Shown piece by piece: positions 52,090 through 61,292 of a DNA stretch of 64,000 bases (positions within the stretch are counted from its first letter, which is position 1; the number at the start of each line of letters is the position of its first letter). Under the pieces are notes generated by a model. That model saw only the letters and a list, made by a program, of their open reading frames with translations. It was not told where the DNA came from and ran no database searches. The stretch covers positions 1-64,000 of the forward strand of contig NZ_CALGWU010000024.1 in assembly GCF_937936315.1 (NCBI RefSeq). Direction: 5' to 3'. This DNA comes from an uncultured Capnocytophaga sp. (GTDB lineage Bacteria > Bacteroidota > Bacteroidia > Flavobacteriales > Flavobacteriaceae). Made by a program: the position numbers and the translations under genes.

Positions 52090-52155
52090 TTTTGCGTCGC
52101 TATACTTTAATTGCTTGTTGTGCTATGACCTTTAGCAAAGTATAGCGACGCAAAA
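52090..52155. repeat. Long hairpin with 19-bp perfect stem
   Basis: TTTTGCGTCGCTATACTTT (52090-52108) and its exact complement (52137-52155) flank a 28-base loop with TGCTATGACCTTTAGC. It belongs to the ACTTTG/CAAAGT set; the loop shares CTATGACCTTT with the terminator at 19735. Confidence 0.9.
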
Positions 52156-52191
52156 GCGATTTTGAGACTTTTTTGAATAACAATTGTCAAT

Positions 52192-52218
52192 TGACACCTG
52201 CCCCCTGACACCTGCCCC
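52192..52218. repeat. TGACACCTG direct repeat
   Basis: TGACACCTGCCCC occurs at 52192-52204 and 52206-52218, ending exactly at the DUF4301 stop codon. The same word family occurs after the GH57 gene. Confidence 0.9.
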
Positions 52219-53766
52219 TCACCCTTGGTGGGTTTTCTTGAGCAGGTCGTTTACTACTTTTACAGGGTTGAAGGTGATGATAGGCACTTCAACGAATAAG
52301 GTAATCCAGTGTGCCATTGAGCCATTCCATAAACCGGGGAGTTCTAATGCTTTTAGCGGACGACCCATATAGGTTTTGGAGGTGATAAAGGCTTGGTTAG
52401 GGTCTACGTATTGTTGTAGGTCGAATTTCTCGCCTTTATAGTCTTTGGTACCGCAAATCAAGTCTACAGGGTTGAAGTGAGTAGACTGTTGGAAGATTTC
52501 CTTTTGCTTAGCATCCGCCATATTCACTTGGGCAGATTCGATGATTTGAAGGCTGTAGCCCTCACCATCTTTCACCCAGAACGGACCTCCACCAGGTTCA
52601 CCTTCATTCTTCACCATTCCGCACACGCGTATAGGGCGATTGAGCTGTTCTTTGATGAACTCCATAGCGTATTGGCGGCGGAATTTATAGATGTAATCAG
52701 GAACAGAGATATTGATTTCCTTTAGAAAATCGAGTATGTGTTTCACTTCTTTCTTCTTAATCTTATTATTGTCGATACGGCGTAAGATTCTAAAGATTTC
52801 ATCTTGTACTTCACATAGTTTGCCCGCAAGTGCTTCTTTGTAGAACACAGTCTCATCGGTGTATTTTTTCACTACCACATTGTCGATATTTTTAATAAAG
52901 ATGATATCGGCATCAATGTCGTTGAGGTTGCTCAGCAGAGCTCCGTGACCAGCAGGGCGGAAGAGCAGATTACCTTCTTCATCGCGGAAGAAATCGTTAT
53001 CTTCGGTTACCGAAACCGTGTCGGTACTTGGTTTTTGGTAAGAGAAATTCACATCAAAACTGATGTTGTAACGCTCTTCGAGTACAGGCTTGATAAGGTC
53101 GAGTTCTTTGTGGAATGCTTCGGTGTGCTGCTCAGTAATAGTAAAATGCAGGTGAGCTTCTTGTTCATCGGAAGCGTAGAGCACTGCCTCGCGGAAGTGT
53201 TCTTCAAAAGGGGTAGCGATTTTTTCGGAGTGTTTGTGGAAAGGGAGTAGTCCTTTGGGCATATTGCCATAGCCCAAACCTTCCTCATTAAGGAGGGTAT
53301 TGACGATAATGTGTTTTTGAATATCTTCGTTTAATGAGGAAAAGTCGGGGTGATGTTTGTTGATAGCTGCTTTGAGAATTGGGTAGAAAGCAAAACGTTC
53401 AAGACCTTCAAAGAAGGCTTTAACTTCCTTGTTACCAGTTCTACCGACATAGGCTACAAACGATTCGCGGTCGGGCTGAAAATCATCTCTAAAGGCGAAC
53501 AGCGATTTGAACATACGCGTGGCAGCCCCCGATGCTGGTACAAATTTCAGGATAGTGTTGCCTTGTTTGCGCTTTTGGTAGATTGCAGCATATTTGGCAG
53601 CTTCTTCTTTACTAAACGGGATAATACCATCGCCTATCACAGCGGCTTTATAGAGCTGAATAGGAGGTACTCCTTGCTTGAATTGGGCTACTTGGGCATT
53701 GAGCATTGCTTCACTAATGCCTTTTCTAATGAGTAGCTGGCGGTCTTTTTCTGTTAATTCATTCAT
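52219..53766 (-). CDS. DUF4301 family protein
   Basis: 515 residues, cytoplasmic. The family pattern is clear: FVPASGAATRMFKSLFAF near residue 75, LLPFHKHSEKIATPFEEHF, and LLFRPAGHGALLSNLNDIDA near 270. The ASGAATRMFK loop and the later PAGHGALL and FIKNIDNVV segments look like the nucleotide-binding loops of UDP-sugar pyrophosphorylases. A nucleotidyltransferase role is thus plausible, but the family is uncharacterised. It stands alone with its own promoter. Confidence 0.85.
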   Translation of the reverse strand: MNELTEKDRQLLIRKGISEAMLNAQVAQFKQGVPPIQLYKAAVIGDGIIPFSKEEAAKYAAIYQKRKQGNTILKFVPASGAATRMFKSLFAFRDDFQPDRESFVAYVGRTGNKEVKAFFEGLERFAFYPILKAAINKHHPDFSSLNEDIQKHIIVNTLLNEEGLGYGNMPKGLLPFHKHSEKIATPFEEHFREAVLYASDEQEAHLHFTITEQHTEAFHKELDLIKPVLEERYNISFDVNFSYQKPSTDTVSVTEDNDFFRDEEGNLLFRPAGHGALLSNLNDIDADIIFIKNIDNVVVKKYTDETVFYKEALAGKLCEVQDEIFRILRRIDNNKIKKKEVKHILDFLKEINISVPDYIYKFRRQYAMEFIKEQLNRPIRVCGMVKNEGEPGGGPFWVKDGEGYSLQIIESAQVNMADAKQKEIFQQSTHFNPVDLICGTKDYKGEKFDLQQYVDPNQAFITSKTYMGRPLKALELPGLWNGSMAHWITLFVEVPIITFNPVKVVNDLLKKTHQG

Positions 53767-53816
53767 AATATTACAGTTTCGTTTAACGTTCTAATTCTTA
53801 CGATTGTTTGAGACGT

Positions 53817-53847
53817 CAAAGGTATAAACAAAAAAAGACAAAAGCAA
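53817..53847 (-). promoter_or_regulatory. Promoter of the DUF4301 gene
   Basis: Minus strand TTG (53847-53845), 20 bases, TACCTTTG (53824-53817), 50 bases before the ATG. Confidence 0.65.
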
Positions 53848-53897
53848 GAAAAAACTATATTTTTTTAAGTAATAAGTAATAGCGGCTATTTTAACAA

Positions 53898-53929
53898 ACT
53901 TTGCCAAAGTCCTTAGACTTTGGCAAAGT
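53898..53929. repeat. ACTTTG/CAAAGT hairpin, perfect copy
   Basis: ACTTTGCCAAAGTC and GACTTTGGCAAAGT are perfect 14-base arms with loop CTTA. It lies between the GH92 stop and the DUF4301 promoter. No long T run follows on either strand at once. Confidence 0.92.
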
Positions 53930-53984
53930 GTAGTGATGTAAAGGCTATTTCGAGATTTTTTAGACAGCTTTTATATGGTAATTA

Positions 53985-56087
53985 TCAATTATTAGTTGTT
54001 AGAATTTCGTCGTAATTGATGTAATTTCTATTGAATATTCTTCCGTTGAAAAGTATTTCACCTGCTTTTTTACCTTTTTCGATAGTGAAGGTTTTGCCAT
54101 TTTCTAAGTGAAGAGTAGCTTTATCAAACAATGGGGTGGTTAGATAATACCTGCCATCGGAAGGGTTGAGAGGATAAAAACCTAAAGCTGAGAGCACATA
54201 CCAACTGCTCATTTGTCCGCAGTCCTCATTGCCACAATGCCCACTGGGGGTATTTTTGTATTGAGTATTCAATATTTCGGTAACGCGTTGAGATACTTTT
54301 TCGGGGTGGTTCGTGAAATGATAAAGATAAGCTACGTGATGACTCGGTTCATTACCGTGTACGTATTGACCTATCATTCCAGTACTGAAAATAGGCAATT
54401 TCTCATCGGGGGTAACGGCTAAAGTGAACATCGAATCAAGTTTCTGTTCAAAAGCGTCCATTCCTCCCATCGCAGCGCGCAAACCTAGAATATTATGAGG
54501 CACAAACCAACGGTAATGCCAAGCATTGCTTTCGCAGAAGTATTTACTGTACTCCTTAGGATTGAAAGGCTTGATAAACTGTCCTTTGCTGTCTTTAGGA
54601 CGGAAGAAAGTTGTTTTTTCGTCGAAGAGGTTACACCAGTTTTCAGCACGTTTAGCAAAATAAGCCGCATCTTGTTCCTTGCCAAGTGATTTGGCAAATT
54701 GCGCAATACACCAGTCGTCGTAAGCGTACTCTAAGGTTTTAGACACCGACCAATTTTCTCCTGATTTATCTAAATCATAAGGCACATAACCATATTGCTG
54801 ATAAAGACCGATTTCGCGTTCTTCCACCATTGCACTTTGTTTGCAAGCTTCATAAGCCAAGGGGATATCCATCGGGATATTCTTAAAATAAGCATCTACA
54901 ATAATAGGCACAGCGTGATAGCCTATCATCATATTGGTTTCACCGCCTTGCATACTCCACACAGGCAATGTGCCATTTTCGCGGTAGTGTGTTAAAAAGC
55001 TCTTGATAAAATCGGCAGATGCCTCGCGATGCAACAAGGTATAGAGAGGGTGAGCTGCGCGGAAAGTATCCCAAAGTGAGAAAGTATCGTAACGCTTTTC
55101 AGGGGCATTGACATCACTGAAGAGATTAGGCGCCAACATCGATTGGTAGAGCATTGTATAGAAGATTATTTTTTGCTCCTCAGTTCCCCCTTCTACTGTA
55201 ATTTTCTGTAATTGCCGTTCCCAGAGGTTACGAGCCGCCTCGCGATAGTCGTCGAAAGCAAAATGAGGGGCTTCGGCTTCCATATTTTTATAAGCACCTG
55301 CAATGCTGTGCATAGAAAGTGCTGTTTTCACTACTATAGTCTCATTGTCGGCGGTAGCATAGCGAAGTACCATTTTAGAGCGGTTGGCTTTGCCATTTTC
55401 TTTTTCTTCTGTAAATTCCTTATCAACAAAGGGTTTGGAGAGCTTGATCACAAAATATACCTTTTGGTTGCGCGCCCAGCCAGTAGAAAACCGATAACCT
55501 TCCAAAGTAGTATTATCCACCACTTTCAAATAAGTTTCAGTAGGTTTATCCCAGTTGATGCTATAACCTAAATCTACAGTAATTTTGGATTGTTCGTCCT
55601 TAGGGAAGGTATAGCGTTGTACGCCTACACGCGGAGTGGCAGTAAGTTCGGCTTTGATGCCATAACTCAGCAAATCAACGCTGTAGTAACCCGCAGTGGC
55701 GGTTTCGTGTTGGTGAGAGAAATAGGAGAAAGGCAGGCGGTTATTTGCTTCAATGCGCTCGTTAAATCTGCTATTAGTAGGCATAATGAGTACATCGTAG
55801 AGGTCGCCAGCCCCCGTACCCGAAAGGTGGGTGTGTGAGAATCCGGTGATGATGCTATCGGGGTAGAAGTAGCCCGAAATTCTGTCCCAACCTGGGATAC
55901 CAATATCCGGACTGAGTTGCACCATCCCAAAGGGGGTCATTGCCCCAGGGTAGGTATTCCCCGTCCCATCAGTACCGATGAAGGGATTAACATAATTAGT
56001 AAGTTGCTCTTTAGCCGACTCTTTTTGCTCTGATGGATTGTGGCAAGCTACAAAAGCAAATGCCAAAAGGTAAAGGTATGGTTTCAT
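53985..56087 (-). CDS. Glycoside hydrolase family 92 alpha-mannosidase, lipoprotein
   Basis: 700 residues. Lipobox FAFVAC (Cys ~15). The GH92 start YVNPFIGTDGTGNTYPGAMTPFGMVQLSP, then GFSHTHLSGTGAGDLYDVL and GHCGNEDCGQMSSWYVLSALGFYPL are the family hallmarks. It removes alpha-1,2 (or related) mannose using Ca2+, in Bacteroidota typically from host N-glycans at the cell surface. Linkage is not proven. It is 50 bases after hemL. Confidence 0.94.
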   Translation of the reverse strand: MKPYLYLLAFAFVACHNPSEQKESAKEQLTNYVNPFIGTDGTGNTYPGAMTPFGMVQLSPDIGIPGWDRISGYFYPDSIITGFSHTHLSGTGAGDLYDVLIMPTNSRFNERIEANNRLPFSYFSHQHETATAGYYSVDLLSYGIKAELTATPRVGVQRYTFPKDEQSKITVDLGYSINWDKPTETYLKVVDNTTLEGYRFSTGWARNQKVYFVIKLSKPFVDKEFTEEKENGKANRSKMVLRYATADNETIVVKTALSMHSIAGAYKNMEAEAPHFAFDDYREAARNLWERQLQKITVEGGTEEQKIIFYTMLYQSMLAPNLFSDVNAPEKRYDTFSLWDTFRAAHPLYTLLHREASADFIKSFLTHYRENGTLPVWSMQGGETNMMIGYHAVPIIVDAYFKNIPMDIPLAYEACKQSAMVEEREIGLYQQYGYVPYDLDKSGENWSVSKTLEYAYDDWCIAQFAKSLGKEQDAAYFAKRAENWCNLFDEKTTFFRPKDSKGQFIKPFNPKEYSKYFCESNAWHYRWFVPHNILGLRAAMGGMDAFEQKLDSMFTLAVTPDEKLPIFSTGMIGQYVHGNEPSHHVAYLYHFTNHPEKVSQRVTEILNTQYKNTPSGHCGNEDCGQMSSWYVLSALGFYPLNPSDGRYYLTTPLFDKATLHLENGKTFTIEKGKKAGEILFNGRIFNRNYINYDEILTTNN

Positions 56088-56137
56088 TAGTTTGTTATTA
56101 GGTTTCAGGTTTCAGAATTTCCAAATTTTCTAATTCC

Positions 56138-57424
56138 CTACAATTCCATTATCACTCTGTTAAGAGCGCTGATAGTTTTATCCAAATCTTCGTAAGTAAG
56201 AGCGTCGTTTAGGAAATAACTTTCAAAAGCGCTTGGCGGTAGATAAATACCTTCGCGCAACATTCCGTGGAAATACTTGCGGAAACGCACTGCATCACTC
56301 TTAGCTGAAGAAGCGAAATCGGTTACAGGATTTTCGTTAAAGAAAAGGGTGAACATCGAGCCAAAACTGTTGATTTGGTAAGGTATACCCGCACGTTTCA
56401 ACACATTGTCAAATCCTTCGTGCAAGTAAGCTGTTTTTTTCGCTAAACTATCAAACACTTCGGGCTGTTCATTCAAAGCGGTGAGCATTGCCAAACCAGC
56501 ACTCATCGCCAAAGGATTACCGCTAAGGGTTCCCGCTTGATACACGGGACCTTCGGGTGCTAAATAGCTCATTATTTCTTTATTAGCAGCAAAAGCCCCT
56601 ACGGGGAGTCCGCCGCCAATCACTTTCCCAAAGGTAACAATATCAGCTTTGATGCCAAAGACTTCTTGCGCTCCACCTTTTGCCAAGCGGAAGCCGGTCA
56701 TCACCTCATCAAATATCAAAAGTGCGCCATTTTCAGTACAAAGTTGTCTCAATCCTTCTAAAAATCCTTCAGCAGGAGGCACACAGCCCATATTACCCGC
56801 TACAGGTTCGATAATCACACAAGCAATTTGCTGAGGATTGGCTTCAAAAAGGGTCTTCACCGATGCTAAATCGTTGTAGTTTGCTAAAAGTGTATCTTTA
56901 GCCGTACCTTGGGTTACCCCAGGGCTATTGGGGCTGCCAAAAGTTGCGCCACCACTACCCGCCTCAATAAGGAAAGCATCGGAGTGTCCGTGGTAGCAAC
57001 CCGCAAATTTGATAATTTTCTCTCTGCCGGTATAGCCACGCGCCAAGCGGATAGCACTCATACAAGCCTCTGTACCGCTATTCACAAAGCGGATTTTATC
57101 GATATTAGGCACCATTGCAACCGCCAATTCGGCGATTTGCACTTCTACTTCTGTAGGAATACCGAAGGACGTACCTTTTTTAGCACGCTCGGTTACTGCC
57201 TCAATTACAGGGGCGTAGGCGTGACCTAAAATGAGAGGACCCCAAGAGGCAATATAATCGATGTACTTACGGTTGTCCTCATCGGTGAGATAAGCGCCTT
57301 GCGCTTCTTTTATAAAAATAGGATGTCCCCCTACGGCATTGAAAGCGCGTACGGGAGAGTTCACTCCACCAGGGAGTACTTGTTGTGCAGCTGCGAATAA
57401 TTCGCTACTTCTTTTGTAAAGCAT
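56138..57424 (-). CDS. hemL: Glutamate-1-semialdehyde 2,1-aminomutase
   Basis: 428 residues from ATG 57424 (MLYKRSSELFAAAQQVLPGG). The frame extends to 57460, but this adds residues read from a GTAAGAGATTAA spacer repeat. It is the PLP enzyme that makes 5-aminolevulinate for haem and related tetrapyrroles. The PLP lysine lies in TFGKVIGGGLPVGAF, and NSGTEACMSAIRLARG and FDEVMTGFRL are typical. It follows the PfkB gene after 55 bases. Confidence 0.95.
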   Translation of the reverse strand: MLYKRSSELFAAAQQVLPGGVNSPVRAFNAVGGHPIFIKEAQGAYLTDEDNRKYIDYIASWGPLILGHAYAPVIEAVTERAKKGTSFGIPTEVEVQIAELAVAMVPNIDKIRFVNSGTEACMSAIRLARGYTGREKIIKFAGCYHGHSDAFLIEAGSGGATFGSPNSPGVTQGTAKDTLLANYNDLASVKTLFEANPQQIACVIIEPVAGNMGCVPPAEGFLEGLRQLCTENGALLIFDEVMTGFRLAKGGAQEVFGIKADIVTFGKVIGGGLPVGAFAANKEIMSYLAPEGPVYQAGTLSGNPLAMSAGLAMLTALNEQPEVFDSLAKKTAYLHEGFDNVLKRAGIPYQINSFGSMFTLFFNENPVTDFASSAKSDAVRFRKYFHGMLREGIYLPPSAFESYFLNDALTYEDLDKTISALNRVIMEL

Positions 57425-57479
57425 ATCTTTTTTAGCTAAGAAGTAAGAGATTAAAGGCAAATTACTTGCCTCTTATCTC

Positions 57480-58406
57480 TTACCTAAGTTGAATATCAAA
57501 CTGTGTAAGGTCTCTAAATTGTTGTAAGCGAGCAGTTCGCTCGTTATGGGTGAGGGTCAGCAAACGCTCAGCACCAAATTTTTCAATGCAAAACGAGGCT
57601 ACATTCGACCCTTGAACAATAGCGTTTTTCAAATTAGCAAACGAGTAATCACGGGTTTTTGCTAGATAACCCACCATACCCCCTGCAAACACATCACCGG
57701 CACCCGTAGGGTCAAACACTTCGGCTAAAGGCAAAGCAGGTGCAAAGAACACCTTATCCTCGTGGAATAATAACGCCCCGTGTTCGCCTTTTTTAATCAC
57801 TACATACTTCACGCCCATTGCCATAATACGCTGAGCAGCTTTCACAAGTGAATATTCTTTGGTAAGCTGGCGCGCCTCTTCATCGTTGATAGTGAGCACA
57901 TCTACGCGAGCGATTACCTCCATTAGCAAATCCCAAGTGTGGTTCATCCAGTAGTTCATCGTGTCCATTACCACCAATTTAGGACGCTGAGTCATTTGGT
58001 TGAGTACATCCATTTGGAGGGAAGGGTGCAAATTACCAAGCAGAAGCACTTCGGCATCGCGGAAAGCCTCGGGGACTACAGGTTTAAAATCGTTGATAAC
58101 ATTCAATTGGGTATCGAGGGTATCGCGTTGGTTCATATCGTTGTGATATTTACCACTCCAGAAGAGCGTTTTACCTCCTTGTACAATCTCAATACCCGAT
58201 ACATCAATACGACGTTCAGTTAGTAGATTTAAATACTCTTGTGGATAGTCGCTGCCTACGATTGATACAACAGCAGCAGGGATTTCAAACTGAGCAGCAG
58301 CCAATGCGATATAGTTAGCCGAGCCCCCCATAATAGAGTTGCTTTTTCCAAAAGGTGTTTCTATTTGGTCGAAAGCGATGCTTCCAAGAATAAGTAGTTT
58401 GCTCAT
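57480..58406 (-). CDS. PfkB family carbohydrate kinase
   Basis: 308 residues. N-terminal IMGGSANYIALAAAQF and C-terminal EVFDPTGAGDVFAGGMVGYL (ATP/anion hole and catalytic Asp) are the PfkB signatures. Substrate could be a sugar or nucleoside; not determined. It starts immediately at the stop of the upstream unknown gene (adjacent bases). It shares the minus-strand run with hemL and GH92. Confidence 0.88.
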   Translation of the reverse strand: MSKLLILGSIAFDQIETPFGKSNSIMGGSANYIALAAAQFEIPAAVVSIVGSDYPQEYLNLLTERRIDVSGIEIVQGGKTLFWSGKYHNDMNQRDTLDTQLNVINDFKPVVPEAFRDAEVLLLGNLHPSLQMDVLNQMTQRPKLVVMDTMNYWMNHTWDLLMEVIARVDVLTINDEEARQLTKEYSLVKAAQRIMAMGVKYVVIKKGEHGALLFHEDKVFFAPALPLAEVFDPTGAGDVFAGGMVGYLAKTRDYSFANLKNAIVQGSNVASFCIEKFGAERLLTLTHNERTARLQQFRDLTQFDIQLR

Positions 58407-58877
58407 TTATTTATTTTGATAATCTTCCAACTCTTTTACAAGTAGTTGTATATATTTTTTGTGTTTTTCTTGATAGATAAAAGCTAAATAGTGGTTGCCG
58501 TGTATTTCATCATCAATTTTTTGTTCTTCAATAAGTAGATTGGTGTGAGCTTTTTTGAACAAAGCACTAAAGAACACACTTCTAAAATGTTGAGGAGAAG
58601 TAAAACGACGCTTAGCAGTGTTACGGTAATAAATATCGCTGCTATCACAATAATAATACAAAATCACTTCACGACAAGCTAAATAGGCTCTTATTTGTTC
58701 AATGATAAAATTGAATACTTTAGTGGAATTGGTATTAGCTACGCGTTTTTTTAGTGAAATAGCAACTTCTACTACAGGAATTTCCACAAAACCATTAGCA
58801 TCTTCACTCAAAGAAAATTCTAAAACATATTTATTCCCTTCATCAGTAACAAAAGGAATATTTACTTCTAAATCCAC
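58407..58877 (-). CDS. Unknown AT-rich gene, possibly DUF6169-like
   Basis: 156 residues, no signal peptide. The sequence (VNIPFVTDEGNKYVLEFSL, VFNFIIEQIRAYLACREVIL, YYYCDSSDIYYRNTAKRRFT) reminds me of DUF6169, a family without a known role, but I am not certain. It is markedly AT-rich (a sampled line is ~27% GC against ~45% in PfkB). It is preceded three bases upstream by a 55-codon gene and may form a two-gene module. PfkB starts at the base after its stop. Confidence 0.6.
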   Translation of the reverse strand: MDLEVNIPFVTDEGNKYVLEFSLSEDANGFVEIPVVEVAISLKKRVANTNSTKVFNFIIEQIRAYLACREVILYYYCDSSDIYYRNTAKRRFTSPQHFRSVFFSALFKKAHTNLLIEEQKIDDEIHGNHYLAFIYQEKHKKYIQLLVKELEDYQNK

Positions 58878-58880
58878 AGC

Positions 58881-59048
58881 TTAAATTTTTATGTATTCTT
58901 CTTCTTTGTATTGTTTTTTTATTATTTTTTCTTTGCGTTCTAACTTACGCGCACGAAGTCTACGACAGAGTGCTAAAAGAGCATCACTCGGCTCTTGGAT
59001 AGTAGTTTGCCACATATTAGGGGCTATTTGTTTTCTAGTAATTATCAT
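58881..59048 (-). CDS. Small basic protein (55 aa) paired with the unknown AT-rich gene
   Basis: ATG at 59048 (MIITRKQIAPNMWQTTIQEP) to stop 58881; about a third of residues are Lys/Arg/Glu in the C-terminal helix (RLRARKLERKEKIIKKQYKE). The longer frame to 59165 is excluded, because an exact TACTTTTG box lies at 59080-59087. It is separated from the next gene by three bases. Function unknown. Confidence 0.55.
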   Translation of the reverse strand: MIITRKQIAPNMWQTTIQEPSDALLALCRRLRARKLERKEKIIKKQYKEEEYIKI

Positions 59049-59079
59049 TATAATATTCCTACTTTTTGTAAATTTTGGG

Positions 59080-59087
59080 CAAAAGTA
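59080..59087 (-). promoter_or_regulatory. Probable -7 element of the small two-gene unit
   Basis: TACTTTTG on the minus strand, 31 bases before ATG 59048. No -33 at 19-20 bases; the nearest TTTG is 25 away. Confidence 0.5.
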
Positions 59088-59237
59088 AGAAATTATTATG
59101 AAATACGGATTACAAACGAAGGGAATTGTAGCTTTTTTCTGTTTTGCGCCAAAAAAGTAGTACATTTTTCTACCATCGAAAAAGCTCTAAAAAACATCAT
59201 AACTACATTGATAACAAAGTTTTTTCTTCATTAATTA

Positions 59238-59267
59238 TTGCTATTTGCTAATTATTTTGTAATTTTG
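59238..59267 (+). promoter_or_regulatory. Promoter of the thrS-infC-rpmI-rplT operon
   Basis: TTG at 59238-59240, 19 bases, TAATTTTG at 59260-59267, leaving a leader of about 33 bases. That is too short for a T-box or similar riboswitch. Confidence 0.65.
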
Positions 59268-59306
59268 CACTTTCAAACTCAACAATACTAAAAATCAACA
59301 ATAAAA

Positions 59307-61250
59307 ATGATTAAAATTACACTACCCGACGGTTCAGTAAAAGAATACCAAAGTGGTATCACCCCTGCTCAAGTAGCACAAAGCATCAGCGAGGGGTTGG
59401 CGCGTAACGTACTCTCTGCCTCTTTCAACGGCAAGACTGTAGAAAGCGTTACCCCACTGACGACGGACGGTAGTCTCACTCTATACACTTGGGATAACCC
59501 CGAAGGTAAAAAAGCTTTCTGGCACTCATCTGCCCACATCTTGGCACAAGCGCTCGAAGAACTTTACCCTGGCATCAAGCTCACCATAGGTCCTGCCATC
59601 GCCAATGGTTTCTATTACGATGTAGATTTCAACGGCAAACCAATTTCCGAAAAAGATTTCCCTGCTATCGAAGCTAAATTCTTGGAAATCGCTCGTGGCA
59701 AACACGAATTTAAGATGCGCCCTGTGAGCAAAGCCGAAGCCTTGTCGTACTACGCAGGCAAAAATGAGTACAAAACCGAACTCATCGAAGCCCTCGAAGA
59801 TGGTACAATTACCTTCTGCGACCACAGCACCTTCACCGACCTTTGTCGTGGAGGACATATTCCTAACACGGGCTTTGTAAAAGCCGTAAAAGTACTCAGC
59901 GCTGCTGGGGCTTATTGGCGTGGTGATGAGCACAACCCACAACTTACTCGTGTGTATGGCATCTCATTCCCTAAACAAAAAGAACTCACCGAATACCTCG
60001 AACTGCTTGAAGAAGCTAAAAAACGCGACCACCGCAAGCTCGGTAAAGAACTCGAACTCTTTACCTTCTCTAACAAGGTAGGACAAGGCTTACCGCTTTG
60101 GTTACCCAAAGGAGCTGCCTTGCGCGAACGCCTCGAAGCCTTCTTGCGCAAAGCCCAAAAACAAGCTGGTTACGAGCAGGTAGTTACCCCGCATATCGGT
60201 CATAAAAACTTATATGTAACCTCAGGTCACTGGGATAAATACGGAAAAGATAGTTTCCAACCCATTGCCACCCCTAACGAAGGCGAGGAATATTTACTAA
60301 AACCGATGAACTGTCCGCATCACTGCGAGATATACAACTCACACCCTTGGAGTTATAAAGATTTGCCAAAGCGTTTCGCCGAGTTTGGTACAGTATATCG
60401 CTACGAGCAAAGTGGGGAATTGCACGGACTCACCCGCGTGCGTTGCTTTACCCAAGACGACGCGCACATCTTCTGTACTCCTGAACAGTTAGACGACGAG
60501 TTCAAACATGTAATCGATTTAGTATTATATGTATTTGGTTCTCTTGGATTTGACAATTTCACCGCTCAAGTATCGTTGCGCGACCCCGAAAACCCTACCA
60601 AGTACATCGGTAGTGATGAGAATTGGGCAAAAGCCGAAAACGCGATCATCAACGCAGCGAAAGAAAAAGGTTTGAACTATGTAATCGAAACAGGCGAAGC
60701 CGCTTTCTACGGACCTAAACTCGACTTTATGGTAAAAGATGCTTTAGGCAGAAGCTGGCAACTCGGTACCATTCAGGTAGATTACAACCTTCCAGAGCGT
60801 TTCGACCTTTGGTATAAAGGCGCTGATAACGAGATGCACCGCCCTGTAATGATTCACCGTGCGCCTTTCGGAAGTATGGAGCGTTTCGTAGCCATTTTAT
60901 TGGAACACACCGCTGGAAACTTCCCTTTATGGCTCAATCCAAATCAAGCTATCATACTATCATTGAGCGAAAAATATGAAAATTATGCTCAAAAAGTTTT
61001 GAGTTTGTTAGAAAATTCCGATATTCGCACCCTGATAGACAATCGCGCTGAAACTATGGGCAAAAAAATACGTGAAGCCGAAACCCAAAAAATCCCGTAT
61101 ATGCTCATTGTCGGCGAGAATGAAGAAAAAGAAGGCACCGTATCAGTGCGCAAACGCGGCGGCGAAGATTTAGGAAGTATGAGCATAGAAGCCTTTGCTA
61201 AACTTATCAACAGCCAAGTAGCCGCATCAATCAAACAATTTGGCAATTAG
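59307..61250 (+). CDS. thrS: Threonine-tRNA ligase
   Basis: 647 residues. TGS domain at the start (MIKITLPDGSVKEYQSG), editing domain with HSSAHILAQALEELYP and CRGGHIPNTG, class II core with the zinc ligands in MNCPHHCEIY, motif 2 FGTVYRYEQSGELHGL and motif 3 MIHRAPFGSMERF, and an anticodon-binding domain at the C-terminus. Operon head followed by infC, rpmI and rplT, the common arrangement. Confidence 0.97.
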   Translation: MIKITLPDGSVKEYQSGITPAQVAQSISEGLARNVLSASFNGKTVESVTPLTTDGSLTLYTWDNPEGKKAFWHSSAHILAQALEELYPGIKLTIGPAIANGFYYDVDFNGKPISEKDFPAIEAKFLEIARGKHEFKMRPVSKAEALSYYAGKNEYKTELIEALEDGTITFCDHSTFTDLCRGGHIPNTGFVKAVKVLSAAGAYWRGDEHNPQLTRVYGISFPKQKELTEYLELLEEAKKRDHRKLGKELELFTFSNKVGQGLPLWLPKGAALRERLEAFLRKAQKQAGYEQVVTPHIGHKNLYVTSGHWDKYGKDSFQPIATPNEGEEYLLKPMNCPHHCEIYNSHPWSYKDLPKRFAEFGTVYRYEQSGELHGLTRVRCFTQDDAHIFCTPEQLDDEFKHVIDLVLYVFGSLGFDNFTAQVSLRDPENPTKYIGSDENWAKAENAIINAAKEKGLNYVIETGEAAFYGPKLDFMVKDALGRSWQLGTIQVDYNLPERFDLWYKGADNEMHRPVMIHRAPFGSMERFVAILLEHTAGNFPLWLNPNQAIILSLSEKYENYAQKVLSLLENSDIRTLIDNRAETMGKKIREAETQKIPYMLIVGENEEKEGTVSVRKRGGEDLGSMSIEAFAKLINSQVAASIKQFGN

Positions 61251-61292
61251 TCAATTGACAAATTATAATAGTGAAAGTAATTTAAATTTTAA

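Noticed and set aside
57425..57460. hemL start at 57460
   Set aside because: The extra residues are read from a GTAAGAGATTAA spacer repeat; the family starts at ATG 57424.
59049..59165. N-terminal extension of the small 55-residue protein
   Set aside because: The TACTTTTG promoter box lies within this extension.
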